A DNA stretch of 64,000 bases from Lepus europaeus (lineage: Eukaryota > Chordata > Mammalia > Lagomorpha > Leporidae). Both the position numbers and the translations under genes were made by a program. Of the stretch, positions 12,825 to 25,405 are shown one piece after another. A model generated the notes under the pieces. That model was not told where the DNA came from and made no database searches. It saw only the letters and a program-made list of their open reading frames with translations. The stretch spans positions 43,370,002 to 43,434,001 of the forward strand of contig NC_084831.1 of assembly GCF_033115175.1 (NCBI RefSeq), given 5' to 3'. Numbering within the stretch: position 1 is the first letter of the stretch; every line of letters starts with the position of its first letter.

Positions 12825-13010
12825 ACAGGGCAGGGGTTTTAGACTCAGATCTTAGTTCTACCACTGGAGGCTACTTAGCCCACAGCAAGTCACTTACTCC
12901 CTTACAAATCCATTTTCTGGTTTGTCAATGCTGATAATTTTTTACCTACATCATAGCTATTTCAAGTATTACACCAGAAGTGTAGAGCCCTGTGCCTGAA
13001 CATGGGGTGG
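12825..13010 (+). mobile_element. MIR
   Basis: AGTTCTACCACTGG, CAGCAAGTCACTTACTCCC and TTTACCTACATCATAGC follow the MIR consensus. It lies just upstream (gene sense) of the RAB3B last exon. Confidence 0.65.
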
Positions 13011-13059
13011 AGGAGGGGGTGTCTTCAAGTGTGTGTTGAAAGCGTGAATACATAAATAC

Positions 13060-13220
13060 GTGTGCAGTGCTTCCCAGTTTCCAAAGCATTATCTCATTTA
13101 TCTTTATGTTGCCCCTGGGGGAAGGAGTGTTAAATCCTCTCCATGTCGCTGTGGCTTAGAGAAATAGATTGGCTTGCTCAAGACAAGTAAACACACCAGG
13201 ATGGCAAGTCCAGACTTGGG
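13060..13220 (-). mobile_element. MIR
   Basis: CAAAGCATTATCTCATTTA and GGATGGCAAGTCCAGACTTGGG are inverted MIR features. Confidence 0.5.
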
Positions 13221-13247
13221 ACTTTTACAATTTTTTCTTTTTCTTTG

Positions 13248-13552
13248 TTTACCTTACTTATTTGAAAAGAAAAGAGACAGAAACAGAGCGAGATCTCCCA
13301 TCTGCTATTTCACTCCCCAAATGCCTGCAACAGCCAGATCTGGGCCAGGTTGAAGTCCTGGCTGGGAAGCCAACCCTGCTCTCCTATATGGGAGACAGGG
13401 ATCCAACCACTTGAGCCAATCCTTGCTACCTCCTGAGCTGTGCATTTGTAGGAATGCTGAAATTGGGAGCAGAGCTGGGACTCAAACCCAGGCATTCTGA
13501 TAGGGGATGTGGGGGTCCCAAGCAGTGTCTCCACCATTAGGCCAAATGCCAC
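13248..13552 (-). mobile_element. CSINE, old copy
   Basis: CACTCCCCAAATGCCTGCAACAGCC and TGGGACTCAAACCCAGGCA mark the old form; no TSD. Confidence 0.8.
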
Positions 13553-13565
13553 ATTAGTTTCGGAC

Positions 13566-13893
13566 TTTTTTCCCCCATCTGCTTGAAAGGCAGGGGGGGT
13601 GGGGAGGGAGAGAGAGAGGGAGAGAGAGGAAGAGCGAGAGGGAGAGATGCATCTTCCATTCACTGATTCACTCCTCAAATGCCAGCAATAGCCAAGGCTG
13701 GATCAAGTTGAAGCCAGGAGCAATGGAACTCCACCCAGGTCTCCCACATGGTGACAGGGACCCAAGCACCTGAGCCATCATTTGCTGCCTCCCAGGATAC
13801 ATTAGCAGGGAGATGGTTTGGAAGTAGAAATGCCAGGACTCGAACTGGCACTCCAGTATGTGATGCAGGCCTCCCAAGTAGTGGCTACCTGCT
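13566..13893 (-). mobile_element. CSINE, old copy
   Basis: CTTGAAAGGCAGG tail side, GA-rich 13600-13645, CCAGGACTCGAACTGGCA near the head. Confidence 0.82.
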
Positions 13894-14464
13894 AATTTTG
13901 GACTTTTGACCAGGAATTTTCCTCCCTTTCTCTTGCCTCCTACCCACCCCAGCCTGGTTGGGGCTCTAGAAGGCAGCTCAAGCCTCACACTGATACAGTG
14001 AACCTCTATTCGCTCTTTCCACCGCAGACACACTGGCTTATCTCCATTTAGTGGGGTCCTCTTTCCTGACCACCACTGAATGATCCTACAGATCTCTGCT
14101 TTCATGTCCAAACCCAACAAAAGGTCAAGGGAAGGCTCCTGGGGTGTGTGACATTCTTGTCTGTTTTATATTTGAGGTCCTTCATGACCCTTTCTGTGAC
14201 AATGCACAGAACTTGGTTGTCCAAAGAGACACAAGCAAATTCAAAGTGGCTACTTCCCTCCAGGAATCTTGGCCACTTGGGGGCAGCCCACAGGAGCATA
14301 AAGTGCCCTCCTGATGTCCCTGAGGGAGCCATTCTCTCCTCTTGTCTGCCCACTGTCCTCTTTTCCCTTTCTTCAGTTCTTCTGAAAAACCTCTCTTTGC
14401 TCCTCTCTGCCTTTAGCTCCTTCTTTCCCCTCGTGCTCCTTGCATTTTCTCCTTGGCATTCTTA

Positions 14465-14705
14465 GCAACTATTGAGCATCTACTATATGCCAGACGCTAT
14501 GTTAGGAACCTTACAAACATCATCTTATTTAATCTTCACAACAGTCTGTTTGGTAAATATCATCATCTCCAATTTATAAATGAGATAATGAAGGCTCCAA
14601 GAGATTGCATAACTCACATAAGACCATGTGACTGTATTAGTGGAAATTGGGTTTCGCCCTGGGTTTGGCTGGCTCCAGAGTCCATACACAGCCCTGCTTC
14701 CTTCC
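14465..14705 (-). mobile_element. MIR family element
   Basis: TTGAGCATCTACTATATGCCAG, CATCTTATTTAATCTTCAC and GGTTTGGCTGGCTCCAGAGTCC read as inverted MIR/MIR3. Confidence 0.65.
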
Positions 14706-14799
14706 TGTTTCTTGCTCTTTCTCCCTTTCACTGTGCATCTTTTCCCTAGCTATATCTTTGTCTTCCTTTACAAGTCTCTTTTGCCTCCTTTGATTTTAT

Positions 14800-14960
14800 C
14801 TGACTACAGCAGTGTCTGAATCTGGGCAAGTCACTTCACCTTTCCAAATCACTTAGCCTCTCTGAATGGCAGACTCCTCGCTTGTCAAGTAGGAATAGTG
14901 ACAGCGTCCTCCTGCTGGGAGCAGTTGGGAGGATGGAGCGAAATGATGAATATGTCGCTG
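14800..14960 (+). mobile_element. MIR
   Basis: TCTGGGCAAGTCACTTCACC and CTTAGCCTCTCTGAATGG are the MIR core. Confidence 0.65.
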
Positions 14961-15604
14961 CATGCCACTTGCCCATTATCATGGCCGCCCCCTTCTGCTT
15001 TCCTCTTTCATCTTGCTCCTCTCGCCTCTTCTTTCTCCCTCTTCCATCACCTTCTCCCACAAAGGAGGGGATGCCTTTCGTCTGCCCTCCTTCTCCCTAT
15101 TATTCCACCATCCACAGAGAATGCTGCAGCAAAGCTCCTTTCCTCCCAGCCCCCAGCTGGAAGGTACTCACAGCTCCCATCAGCCCCCCCCCCCCCGCCC
15201 CGTGGTGGGGCTGATAGCCTCGCCTGTGGCCCACTTCCCAACCTGAGAAAGGCCAGCTGCAGAAGTGCCTGCTAATTGTGGATATGTGATGAAAGAGGAG
15301 GCAGCTGCTGGCTCATTATCCTCAGGCTATCCGTTGGCTTCAGACAGCTTTTCTTTAATAAATATCACCAAAAGATTGACTCCGAGATCTTTGACTGGCT
15401 TCTCACAAATGGTTGGAGTTTGGAGAGGCAGGATGAGTATATTACTTGTCCAGAAGAGGACAAACAGGTAAAGAAGTAAATGGGCTTTGACCTTCAGTTT
15501 GGATGAAGATGAGAACACAGGTCAAGACCAGGGGCACAGATCTTTTCTGAGGAGTTGGCACTGAGGAGAAGACTTGCCACATTGTGCAGGAGGGCAATGA
15601 ATGG

Positions 15605-15795
15605 CAAGAGGCCGGGGAGATTGGGGTTTAAATACGTTTCCAGCACTACCAGCTCTGTGACCTTGGGCAAGCTGCCTGATTGCTTTCAACCTCCACCTCC
15701 TCATCTGTAGAATGAAGTGACTATTACCTGCCTCATAGGGTGGGAGTGACGACTAAACACACAAAAGATATGAAGTGAATGGTGTGTGGAATACA
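15605..15795 (+). mobile_element. MIR
   Basis: CTCTGTGACCTTGGGCAAGC, CTCCTCATCTGTAGAATGAAG and ACCTGCCTCATAGGGTGG are close to the consensus. Confidence 0.8.
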
Positions 15796-16057
15796 TGGTT
15801 GTTTCCTTTCCCGTCTGTCCTCAGCCCACCACAACCTCAGCTTCTTTGCCTCCCCGTCATCTCACAAGGCCTTTGGGGGAATGCAGTTTTTCTTCATTGT
15901 GCAGGGTGAGCCAGGTCTTTATTGAACACTGACTTTATGCCAGGTCTCATGTTGACTGCCAGGATCAAACTCAGCTGTGTAGACACACCACTAAGAATGT
16001 CAATCCCTCACATCTGCACAGTCCTCAACAGTTCACAAGTACAGGTTTAAACCTGTG

Positions 16058-16346
16058 GGGTGGTGTTTGGTTTAGTGATCAGACGCCCCATTTCCGAATG
16101 CCTGGGTCCAATTCCTGGCTCCAGCTTTGATGTCAGCTAATGTGTACCCCCTGAGAGGTAGCAGGTGATGGCTCAAATAGTTGGATGTGTGCTATCCATG
16201 TGGGAATCCTGAACTGAGTTTCCAGCTCCTGGCTCCAACCCGGCCCCAGCTGTTGCAGGCATTTGGAGAGTGAACCAGTGTTAGGAGCTCTCAATCTGCC
16301 CTTTCTCACTGCCTCTCTACCTCTTGAATAAATTTTAAAAAATAAA
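16058..16346 (+). mobile_element. CSINE, old copy
   Basis: Body CCATGTGGGAATCCTGAACTG and GAGTGAACCAGTGTTAGGAG; ends CTTGAATAAATTTTAAAAAATA. Confidence 0.78.
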
Positions 16347-16636
16347 GTGATCTATTTAGAAACATCAACACAACTTTGTTAAGGTGGGGCAGGGGAGAGC
16401 AGACAAGGGTTGTCTCTTGTAATGTGCAGATTAGGAAACCAAGTCTCAGCGATTCTTTATGTTTCTTGTCTTACTTTCAGTTGGACCAGTGATAGATCAA
16501 TCTATAACATTCTAATCCAGGTAGAGCAAACCAGAGGCCATACAGGAATGCAGGAGAGGGAAGCATGGCAGGAGAGGAAAGGAGGAAGAAGCTTCCTGAA
16601 GCTAGTGGGGTTGTGTACCTTTAAAATCAGAACTGA

Positions 16637-16904
16637 GAGGGAGCGTTGTGGCATAAGGAGTAAAGCTGCTGCCTGCAGTGCTGGCATCCCATATGGGCAC
16701 CAGTTGGATTCCCAGCTGCTCCACTTCTGACCCAGCTCTCTGCTGTGGCCTGGGAAAGCAGTAAACAGTGCTCCAAGTCCTTTGGCCCTTGCATCCATGT
16801 GGGATGCCTGGAAAAAGCTTCTGGCTTTGGATCAGCTTAGCTCCAACCATTGCAGCCATTTGAGAAGTGAACCAGCAGATGGAAGACCTTTCTCTCTGTC
16901 TCTG
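16637..16904 (+). mobile_element. CSINE form A, tail-less arm of a fold-back pair
   Basis: Complete from the head to CTCTCTGTCTCTGG, then abruptly joined to an inverted copy; the AAATAAAT tail is missing. Confidence 0.9.
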
Positions 16905-17123
16905 GCAATAGTCAAGGCTAGGCCAGGCTGAAGCCAGGAGCTTCATTTGGGTCTCCCACATGTGTACAGGGGCCCAAGGACTTGGGCTGTCCTCTGCTGC
17001 TTTCCCAGGTGCATTAGCAGGGAACTGGATTGGAAGTGGAACAGCCGGGACTCGAATTGGCACCCATATGGGATGTCAGCATTGCAAGCGACAGCTTAAT
17101 GCATTATGCCACAATGCCAGCCC
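16905..17123 (-). mobile_element. CSINE form A, inverted tail-less arm
   Basis: Starts at CAATAGTCAAGGCTAGGCC without GA tract or tail and runs to the head CAATGCCAGCCC. Confidence 0.9.
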
Positions 17124-17250
17124 TGAGTGAAAGTCTCTTACCTAATTAACTTCTCATTCTTTAAGACTTATCTTAGATATGACTTCTTCATTTTCTTTTG
17201 TGTTTTTCTCTGCCATAGCACTTGTTACCCGGTGTGGCAGAAGTCCATTT

Positions 17251-17492
17251 TAGTTTTGGCACAGCAGGTAAAGCTGATGCTGGCACCCTATATGAGTGCC
17301 ATTTCGAGTTCTGGCTATACTGCTTCTGATTCAGCTCCCTACACCTGGGGAGGAGGTGGAAGATGCCCAAGTATTTGGGCCCCTGCAATCCACATAGGAG
17401 ACCCAGATGGAATTTCTGGCTCCTGGCTTGGACCTGGCCCAGCTCCAGCTGCTGTGGCCATTTGGTGAGTGAAACAGAAGTTAGAAGATTGA

Positions 17493-17532
<40 letters not shown>

Positions 17533-17578
17533 CCCCCTCCTCTGTCACTCTGCCTTTCAAAAATAAATAAATAAATCA
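17251..17578 (+). mobile_element. CSINE form A
   Basis: CACAGCAGGTAAAGCTG head (first bases degraded), (TC)n 17493-17532, tail AAATAAATAAATAAATC. Confidence 0.9.
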
Positions 17579-19196
17579 TTAGAAAGAAAATTCCATTAGA
17601 AGACTGTGTCATTCATCTGAGCTCCAGCACCAGCTGTAGGAATCATTGAGTGTTGGGTGAATGAAGGAGGTGGGAAGTGAGCACAGAGAGTATGACTGAG
17701 GGGATGTAGACAGCAAAGGGTATGACAGCTAAGCAAGGCATGGCAGACACTGAGCACTGGGGACACTGGGTGAATCACAGTTCCTACCCTGGAGGAGCTC
17801 CTAGTCTGGTGTGGTAGACACAGTGACATTACCACAGTGATTAGTGCTCAAATGGTGGGAAGCCAGGGGAGGTACCTAACCAAGCATGGGGGCTAAAGAG
17901 GGTATCTTGGGGAAGTAGATAGCTAAACAGGTATCAGACAAAGATGTGATTGTGTGTGTATGTGTGAGCATAAGCACCTTGGCATATGAGGCAGGAAAAC
18001 AGCATGAGCACAGCTAAGGGGCAAAAAACAGCCTTGCTAAATGCTAGAAGGATCATAGCCGTTAGTTATCATTAGCAGAAAACCCAAAGTGATGAGAGGT
18101 GAGACACTAGGAGACCAAACACAGAGAGCATATACATCATGCCAAGCAGATATTGTCATTGTTATCTCAAAGGTACTCGAAGTATGAGAACTCTGATTCA
18201 AGCTACCAGGTCATGGGGCTAGGTAGTTCAAGGATCTCTTCTGCTTAGCAAAACCCTAGATGCACCCCTGCCTGATTACTGTCAAATTCCTGCAAGGGTC
18301 TTCATTAGTAGGCCCAGGTGGTAACCTTTTCCTCAAGTTCATTAATAAGGATCCTCAGGAGCTGAGAATCCAGTGAAGTCAGGAAGATGACGACCAATTA
18401 AAGCAGACTAGCCTCCAGTCCTTTCTTCCCTCTAATTGGCTTCATAACAATCATATTTCTTCTGTCTTTAATGGGGCCTGATTATTTCTTGAATCTCTGA
18501 GATGCTCCCCTGACCCCGAAACATGTACCTGTCCTGCCCAAAGGCATCTATCACAGACCCACGGACTGCTTCCACATGGCCAGCTCCTGATTTGGATAGA
18601 CTCAGAGTCTATTCCTAAACTTGCAATCAGCTAAACTCGCCTCTCCTCATCCCCACATCGCTCTAGAACATTTCTTCTTCACTGTTGCATTCAACTCCAT
18701 TCTCCATTCTGCTGACAGCTTCTCATCTCATCATTTATCAGGATCCAACTCACATCCCTAGGGTCCCTGATGATTTTGGCAATGGATTCACTGTCTTCCT
18801 TTCCACCCCCAAGCTTGATACCATTTTCAGAGCTTGTAGTGTCATATGGACAAGCCATCCAACACCTTGGCCTCTTCATTTCCTGACCACCTCATTTCCA
18901 ATGACTTTCTCTTTCATTTTGCTTCAGCTATGCCCCTGTCTTATAAGTGAGCTGTTTTGACTTGGATTTGTGTCATTGGAACTGAAAGAGGTCTGATTAA
19001 CTCCATATCCAGTCACATTGGCTTAACACTCAAGACACTGCATGTGCTAGCCTTTGTCTAATTCTCCAGCATCATCTTCCTGACTTACACCATGCTCCAG
19101 AAATATCAACACTTTCTCTTTTTGTACCTTCGCCCATACCATTACTCTCTAGTTCCTACTCTTAATCATCTTCATTACACATATGTGGAGTCATTG

Positions 19197-19556
19197 TTTT
19201 TTTTTTTTTTTTTTGGACAGGCAGAGTTAGACAGTGAGAGAGAGAGAGAGAGGGACAGAGAGAAAGGTCTTCCTTCCGTTGGCTCACCCTCCAAATGGCT
19301 GTTAGCCCAGGCCGGCGCACTGCAGCCGACGTGCTGCACTGATCCAAAGCCAGGAGCCAGGTGCTTCCTCCTGGTCTCCCATGTGGGTGCAGGGCCCAAG
19401 CACTTGGGCCATCCTCCACTGCCTTCCCGGGCCACAGCAGAGAGCAGGACTGGAAGAGGAGCAACCAGGACAGAATCCGGTGCCCCAACCGGGACGAGAA
19501 CCCAAGGTGCCAGCACCGTAGGCGGAGGATTAGCCAAGTGAGCTGTGGCGCCAGCT
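19197..19556 (-). mobile_element. CSINE form B, full length
   Basis: Poly-T then GGACAGGCAGAGTTAGACAG; head GTGGCGCCAGCT at right. TSD GAGTCATTG at 19188-19196 and 19557-19565. Confidence 0.93.
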
Positions 19557-19565
19557 GAGTCATTG

Positions 19566-19882
19566 ATTTTTTTAAAAATATTTATTTATTTATTTGAAAG
19601 GCAGAGTTACAGAGAGACAGATATGTTCCATTTGCTGGTTCATGTCCCAAATGGCTGCAACAGCTGTGGCTGGGCCAGACCGAAGCCAAGAGCTTAGAAT
19701 TCTATCCAGGTCTCTCACATGGGTGGCAGGGGCCCAAACACTCGGGTCATCTTCCACTGCTTTCCCAGGCACATTAGCAGAGAGCTGGATTGGAAGTGGA
19801 GTGACCAGGACATGAACTGGTGGTCATATGGGATGCCATTGCCCAGGCAGCGGATTAACCTGCTACACCACAACATGGGACC
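19566..19882 (-). mobile_element. CSINE form A
   Basis: Abuts the TSD of the form B copy to its left. Tail AATATTTATTTATTTATTTG, head CACAACATGGGACCC. Confidence 0.9.
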
Positions 19883-20014
19883 CTGGGGTCACTGACTTTA
19901 AGCAGCCTTCCCTTTCCCTCCATTCAGTGCATACAACGTACCTCTCCCCTATAGTCTCATGGCATGTTGTATGATTTGGTCAGATTCCAATCATGAAAAT
20001 GGGAACTATTGAAC

Positions 20015-20378
20015 ATTTTTTTTTATTTTATTTTGCCAGGAAGAGTTAGATAGTGAGAGAGAGAGATAGAGAGTTATAGACAGTGAGAGAGACAGACAGA
20101 GAGAAAGATCTTCCTTTTGTTGGTTTACTCCTCTAATGGCCGCTACGGCCGGCGCTGTGCCGATCCAGAGCCAGGAGCCAGGTAATTCCTCCTGGTCTCC
20201 CATGTGGGTGCAGGGACCCAAGCACTTGGGCCATCCTCTGCTGCCCTCCCCGGCCACAGCAGAGAGCTGGACTGGAAGAGGAGCAACCAGGACAGAACTG
20301 GCACCCCAACCGGGGCTAGAACCCGGGGTACCGGTGCTGCAGGCGGAGGATTAGCCAAGTGAGCCGCAGCACCAGCCT
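20015..20378 (-). mobile_element. CSINE form B
   Basis: TTTTGCCAGGAAGAGTTAGATAG, GGTTAGCC-type head side AGGATTAGCCAAGTGAGCC. Confidence 0.92.
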
Positions 20379-20839
20379 ACCATTAAGCATTTAATCTAGA
20401 GGGAATTTGTATATAAATAATGGGAGAACTGAAGCCCAACAGAATAGTGAAGAAACTCAGAGATTATCAACAGCAACAACAACACAACAACAACAAAAGT
20501 TACTAGAGGAGCTGGAACCATAGGTGCAGAATCAGAGGGCAGGAGCAGTCCCAGCTGGAGGAGCCAGCTCTGGTGGAGGCGGAGATCCACATTTCTCCCT
20601 TTTCCCCACATTCAACCACCTATCAGTACCTCCCCTTGGCCAAACCCAACCAGAAGCCACTGTCACAGGAGCCTGGGAAACACACCATGCAAAGGTCAAC
20701 TCCCCAGGGAGGGTTGCAGGAGACAGAGCAGGAGCAAGATGAAGAATGACAGTGACAGGCCAAGGACTGGCACAGCTATTTACTCGAAGAATGTTCAAAT
20801 GATATCATTATCATTTTGTTATCCTGATCATTGAGTGTC

Positions 20840-21122
20840 TTTTTTATGTTATTTATTCATTTCTTTGAGAGAGAGACACAGATCTCTTTCATCTGCTGGT
20901 TCACTCCCCAAATGCCCACAGCAGTCAGGAGCCCATAAAACAATTTGGATCTCAGGATCTCACACATACAAGGCAGGGACTCAAGTTCCTGAGCCATTAC
21001 CTGCTGCCTGCCAGAGTATGCATCAGCAGGAATTGGAAGCACAGCCAGGGATCAAACCCAGGCACTCCACCATGGGCTGCATGTGTCCCAAGTGGTGGCT
21101 TAACCACTGCACAGATGCCTAC
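20840..21122 (-). mobile_element. CSINE, old copy
   Basis: CACTCCCCAAATGCCCACAGC and GGGATCAAACCCAGGCAC; no TSD visible. Confidence 0.8.
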
Positions 21123-21711
21123 ACATCAGTGAGTATCTTGAGGGCAAGGTACCCATTCCTCTCTTTGTCCCCAGGGTCCACCATGTGTCAGTGACTATAA
21201 CAAACAGTCACTGACCTTTCTGCAAGAGATTTCACATCTCTCCCTAAGGCCAACCGGCTTGCAGGGCCTCCTTGTGGGAGGAATAAATCTCTCCACCCCA
21301 TCAACATCAGATTTGATTATGTGACTTGCTTTGGTCAATGGGAGCAGGCAGACATAATATGACCCAAGCCCCAACAGAAGCTCTACTAGGCGTGGTCTGG
21401 TTTGGCGACCCCAAAGTCTGAAGACACAAGGAACACAGTCACAACTGATTAGCAGCTGGCATGGAATACGAGTGAAAAATAAGCCTTTATTATCTAAGCC
21501 CTGACTCAAGCTGTGTGTCACTCAAACATAATCTAAAGAAATCTTACTCTGTGTTGAGGATGGAAATTTGAAAAAACAAATTGTGGCAGGCTTTTGGGAA
21601 AACACCAGTGGATGACACAATGGGACCATTAGAATTTTGATTCCAAAGTCTGAGTTTGAGTATTGGGCCTGGCAGCTACTATTTATATTTCTTAGAAAAA
21701 TTCATAATCTT

Positions 21712-22061
21712 GGCCGGCGCCGTGGCTTAACAGGCTAATCCTCCACCTTGTGGCGCCGGCACACCAGGTTCTAGTCCCGGTTGGGGTGCCGTATTCTATC
21801 CCAGCTGCCCCTCTTCCAGGCCAGCTCTCTGCTATGGCCCGGGAAGGCAGTGGAGGATGGCCCAAGTCCTTGGGCTCTGTACCCGCATGGGAGACCAGGA
21901 GAAGCACCTGGCTCCTGGCTTCGGATCAGCGCGATGCGCTGGCCGCAGCAGCCATTGGAGGGTGAACCAACGGCAAAAAGGAAGACCTTTCTCTCTGTCT
22001 CTCTCTCTCACTATCCACTTTGCCTGTCAAAAAAAAAAAAAAAAAAAAAAAAGAAAAGAAA
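21712..22061 (+). mobile_element. CSINE form B, full length
   Basis: Perfect 16-bp TSD AAAAATTCATAATCTT at 21696-21711 and 22062-22077. Long A tail with G interruptions. Confidence 0.96.
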
Positions 22062-22247
22062 AAAAATTCATAATCTTAAAATGAATAAAAAGACAGAGCA
22101 GTGTTACCCAGCTCATTATATTTTAAGAAATCTTGGATGGTCTGACCTCAGCTTCATCATCAGTAAAATAACTGAATTACTGCAGTAACAATAATATACA
22201 ATAATAAAGATAGTGTACTACTACATGGATAACAATGCTATCTTTTT

Positions 22248-22504
22248 TTTAAAAAAAATGAATTATTTTTTATGTATTTGAAAGTCAGAGTTACAGAAAG
22301 CAAGGAAGAGAGGGAGAGACAGAGGTTTTCCATTCACTATTTCAGTCCCCAAATGGCCATAACAGTCAGGGCTGAGCCAGACTGAAGCCAGAAGCCTGGA
22401 GCTTCTTCCGGTTCTCCCAAATGGGTGCAGAGGCCCTAGGACTTCATTCATCCTATGCTGCTGTTCTCAGGCGCACTAGCAGGGAGCTAGATCAGAAGTG
22501 GAGC
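22248..22504 (-). mobile_element. CSINE form A, tail-side half of a split copy
   Basis: Interrupted by the plus-strand copy at 22505; resumes at 22856-22945. Confidence 0.88.
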
Positions 22505-22816
22505 GGGGGTCAGCATTGTGGCATAGCTGGTAAAACCACTCCCTGTGGTGGTAGCATCCCATGTAGGTGCCGGTTCGAGTCCCAGCTGCTCCACTTCTGA
22601 TCCAGCTCTCTGCTATGGTCTGGGAAAACAGTGGAAGATGGCCCAAGTCCTTGGGCCCTGTACCTGTGTGGGAGACCTGAAAAAAGCTCCTGGCTCCTAG
22701 CTTTGGATTGGCTCAGCTCCAGCCATTGCAGCCATCTGGGGAGTGAACCAGCAGATGGAAGACCTCTTTCTCTTTCCCTCTCCCTCTCCCTCTGCCTCTC
22801 TGTAACTCTGCCTTTC

Positions 22817-22847
<31 letters not shown>

Positions 22848-22855
22848 TAGATAGG
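22505..22855 (+). mobile_element. CSINE form A nested in another CSINE; GATA/GACA tail
   Basis: TSD AGTGGAGC at 22497-22504 and 22856-22863. The tail is AGATAGATAGACAGACAGAC-type repeats (22818-22853) in place of AAATAAAT. Confidence 0.92.
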
Positions 22856-22945
22856 AGTGGAGCAGCCAGGTCTGGAACCAGTGCCCATAGGGGATGCCAG
22901 CATTGCAGGCAGAGGCTTAATCAACTATGCCACAATGCCAGCCCC
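22856..22945 (-). mobile_element. CSINE form A, head-side part of the split copy
   Basis: AGTGGAGCAGCCAGGTCTGG to CAATGCCAGCCCC completes the element begun at 22248. Confidence 0.88.
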
Positions 22946-23249
22946 AATAATGCTACCTTATATACCCACCAGGAGTGACTGAAGATCACAAGAGAATGAT
23001 TTTGAAAACACACTGTGGGTTATAAGTCACTGTTAGTCATTATCAGTGCTGTCTAGGTTTTGTGTCTCTGCAAACAAGTTCAATGATGTAAGTCTCTATA
23101 GTTCATCTCCATACAAAACAAAATTTATTGAGCACATAAAATAAAGCAGTATACAAGGTTCTGAATGATGAGTGGGGAACTTGGTGAACTGAAATCATGG
23201 AATCAAAGTGGTGTAGAGCCAAACAGACCTTCCCACTCAACACATTAAA

Positions 23250-23395
23250 CAACCCATTTTACAGATGGGCAAACTGAGAGCCAGAGACAGGAAACAGGTG
23301 CTTAAGGTCACATAGTAAAGTAATGGTGGAAGCAAGATAAAACCCTCAGTCTCCCAACGCGTAGTCTAGGGGTGCTTTTCCCACTACACCATGCT
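23250..23395 (-). mobile_element. MIR
   Basis: CCATTTTACAGATGGGCAAACTGAG and TTAAGGTCACATAGTAAAG, inverted consensus. Confidence 0.78.
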
Positions 23396-23934
23396 GCTGA
23401 GTGAGTGTATACGTATGTGTTTCAAAGCCACATTTTACACTTTGTTTCCTTCTCCTGTAGTTGAGGCATATTTCCCTTTCACTAATCTGCATGGGCTCTG
23501 GCCAAATTTACCTCCTAGCAGGTCCAGGAAAAGGATAAGGAGCCTCTTTCTGAGGGGCCCTTGGATGTACAGACCCTAAAATGCTATATTTCCTAGGACA
23601 GACATATCTGAAACTGCTCTGCCCTCCCGAAGATCCACATGCCTCAGCATCTCTCTGACTTCACCTAAGTCCCAGGAACTTGGAGAATACAGAAAGCCTG
23701 CTGCTACTCCCAGCTTTAATAGATGCTAATCACTGGCCATGACGATAAATGTGCAGAGAAAAGCTAAAGAGAAGGGAGTCCTGAGGAGGAATCTCATAAA
23801 GCAAAGAACGGCACAGCTGCCTGGCAAGCACACAAGGAAAATGACTTAATACCCGGGGCCGCGAGGGATACCCACTGGGGCAGGGGTGGGGAAGGCTGAG
23901 CATCCCCTCCCATTGTTCCTAGATCTGACCATCT

Positions 23935-24166
23935 CCTTATAAAATTCTTAACACAGTCTACAAGATCCTGCGTGATCTAATATCTGTCCACCCTCACCGC
24001 ACACCATTCTCCCCTGGGGTATTTTGTCCCTGTTACATGGCCTTTCAATTCCGTGAATGTTTCAGGCCCTGACTCACATTTGGACTGTTCTTGATGTAAC
24101 ATACTCCCCTCCCCCAACCTCCACTTATTTCCTGGTTAACTTTTTCTCATCCTTTACCTCTAAGCT
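23935..24166 (+). mobile_element. L2 fragment
   Basis: CAGTCTACAAGATCCTGCGTGATCT through GGCCTTTCAATTCCG is L2-like; split by the next SINE and continues to about 24550. Confidence 0.6.
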
Positions 24167-24462
24167 TTTTAAAAAATTATTTATTTATTTTTATTTGTTT
24201 GAAAAGTAGAGAGAGAGAGAGACAGAGATCTTTGATACCTTGGCTTGCTCTCCAAATGCCCACAACAGCTGGGGCAAGGCCAAGTCAAAGCCAGGAGCCC
24301 AGAATTCAGTCTGGGTCTTCCACAAGGGCTTGAAGGATCAAAGTACCTACTGCTTCCCAGGGTATGCATAGCAGGAAACTGGATCAGAAGTATAGCTGTT
24401 CTCAAACCCAGGGAGTCCAATAGGGGATGTGGGCATACCAAGAGGACTCTTCCAAACAGTGC
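24167..24462 (-). mobile_element. CSINE, old copy
   Basis: CTCCAAATGCCCACAACAGCTGGGG and CTCAAACCCAGGGAGTCC; inserted in an L2. Confidence 0.8.
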
Positions 24463-25089
24463 TCTCAGTAATCAGCTTAAATATTACTTTCTCAAGACAT
24501 TGGATCTCTTGCCTAAGATTAAGTTTTATTTTTCACTTTCTTCATGGCATGTGTGGTGGACTAATGTATTTTTTCTCTGCATACCATTCCTTCCTTCAGG
24601 GAGCCACCATTTTACACGGTCTTGGTAGAGCTGTAAGTTACAATAGTTGCCTCTTACAGCTGCTGGGATGGGCATGTGACTCATGGGAGACACATCATTG
24701 TCTTCTCTGAGTTTGTTGTATACTGGCCAAGAGAGGGGCTTCTTTTTACAGGAGTTGGGTAAATATGAATTTGGAGCTGCTATTATATGTTTTATCCCAG
24801 TGCAGAGTCTGGCTCCATCAGGAGGCTGAGGAGATAAGTCAAGCTGAGAAATGGAGAGTGCAATTGAGCCTTGGGTTCATTGACAGGAGGTAATAAATAT
24901 GTTTCAATTAAAGCTGGTTTAACAGCAGTCCTAACTTAAGCAGAACTTACCACAATTTTAACAATTGTATTAATGTATCATTCACATGCCATACTATTCA
25001 TCCACACAACTTTTAATTATGGTTTAATACTTTCCCATTATTTCCATGACAATACAGAATACAGTTAGTTTGTTCATCATTAATTATAC

Positions 25090-25160
25090 CCTAAGTGCCA
25101 GCATATAACCTGGCTCAGAGTATGTGCTCAACAAATATTTTTCAATGAATAAGTGAAACG
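25090..25160 (+). mobile_element. L2 3' end
   Basis: TAACCTGGCTCAGAGTATGTGCTCAACAAATAT then CAATGAATAAGTGAA. Confidence 0.5.
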
Positions 25161-25405
25161 TCTGAATGAATATCACTCCATGCTGGGTTCTTTGGGTAAT
25201 GAAACAATTCGGACATAATTCCTGCTCTCAAGGGCTAGAAAAGAAAATAAACCTACAAACAGTCGAGTTCTGATAGGCACAGAGGAAAGCTCAGGAAGTT
25301 GTATAAGACAGATGGGTTACCTTGACCTGACTACATCTGACCAAGTCATTAAAGCCTTCTTCAAGGGCCTTCCTAAAGGCTGCACAAAGAATTAATCTCA
25401 CTTCT

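Noticed and set aside
24167..24462. Possible CRISPR-like regular repeats among the many similar segments
   Set aside because: The similar segments are dispersed SINEs in both orientations with TSDs, not a spaced array; the DNA is mammalian.
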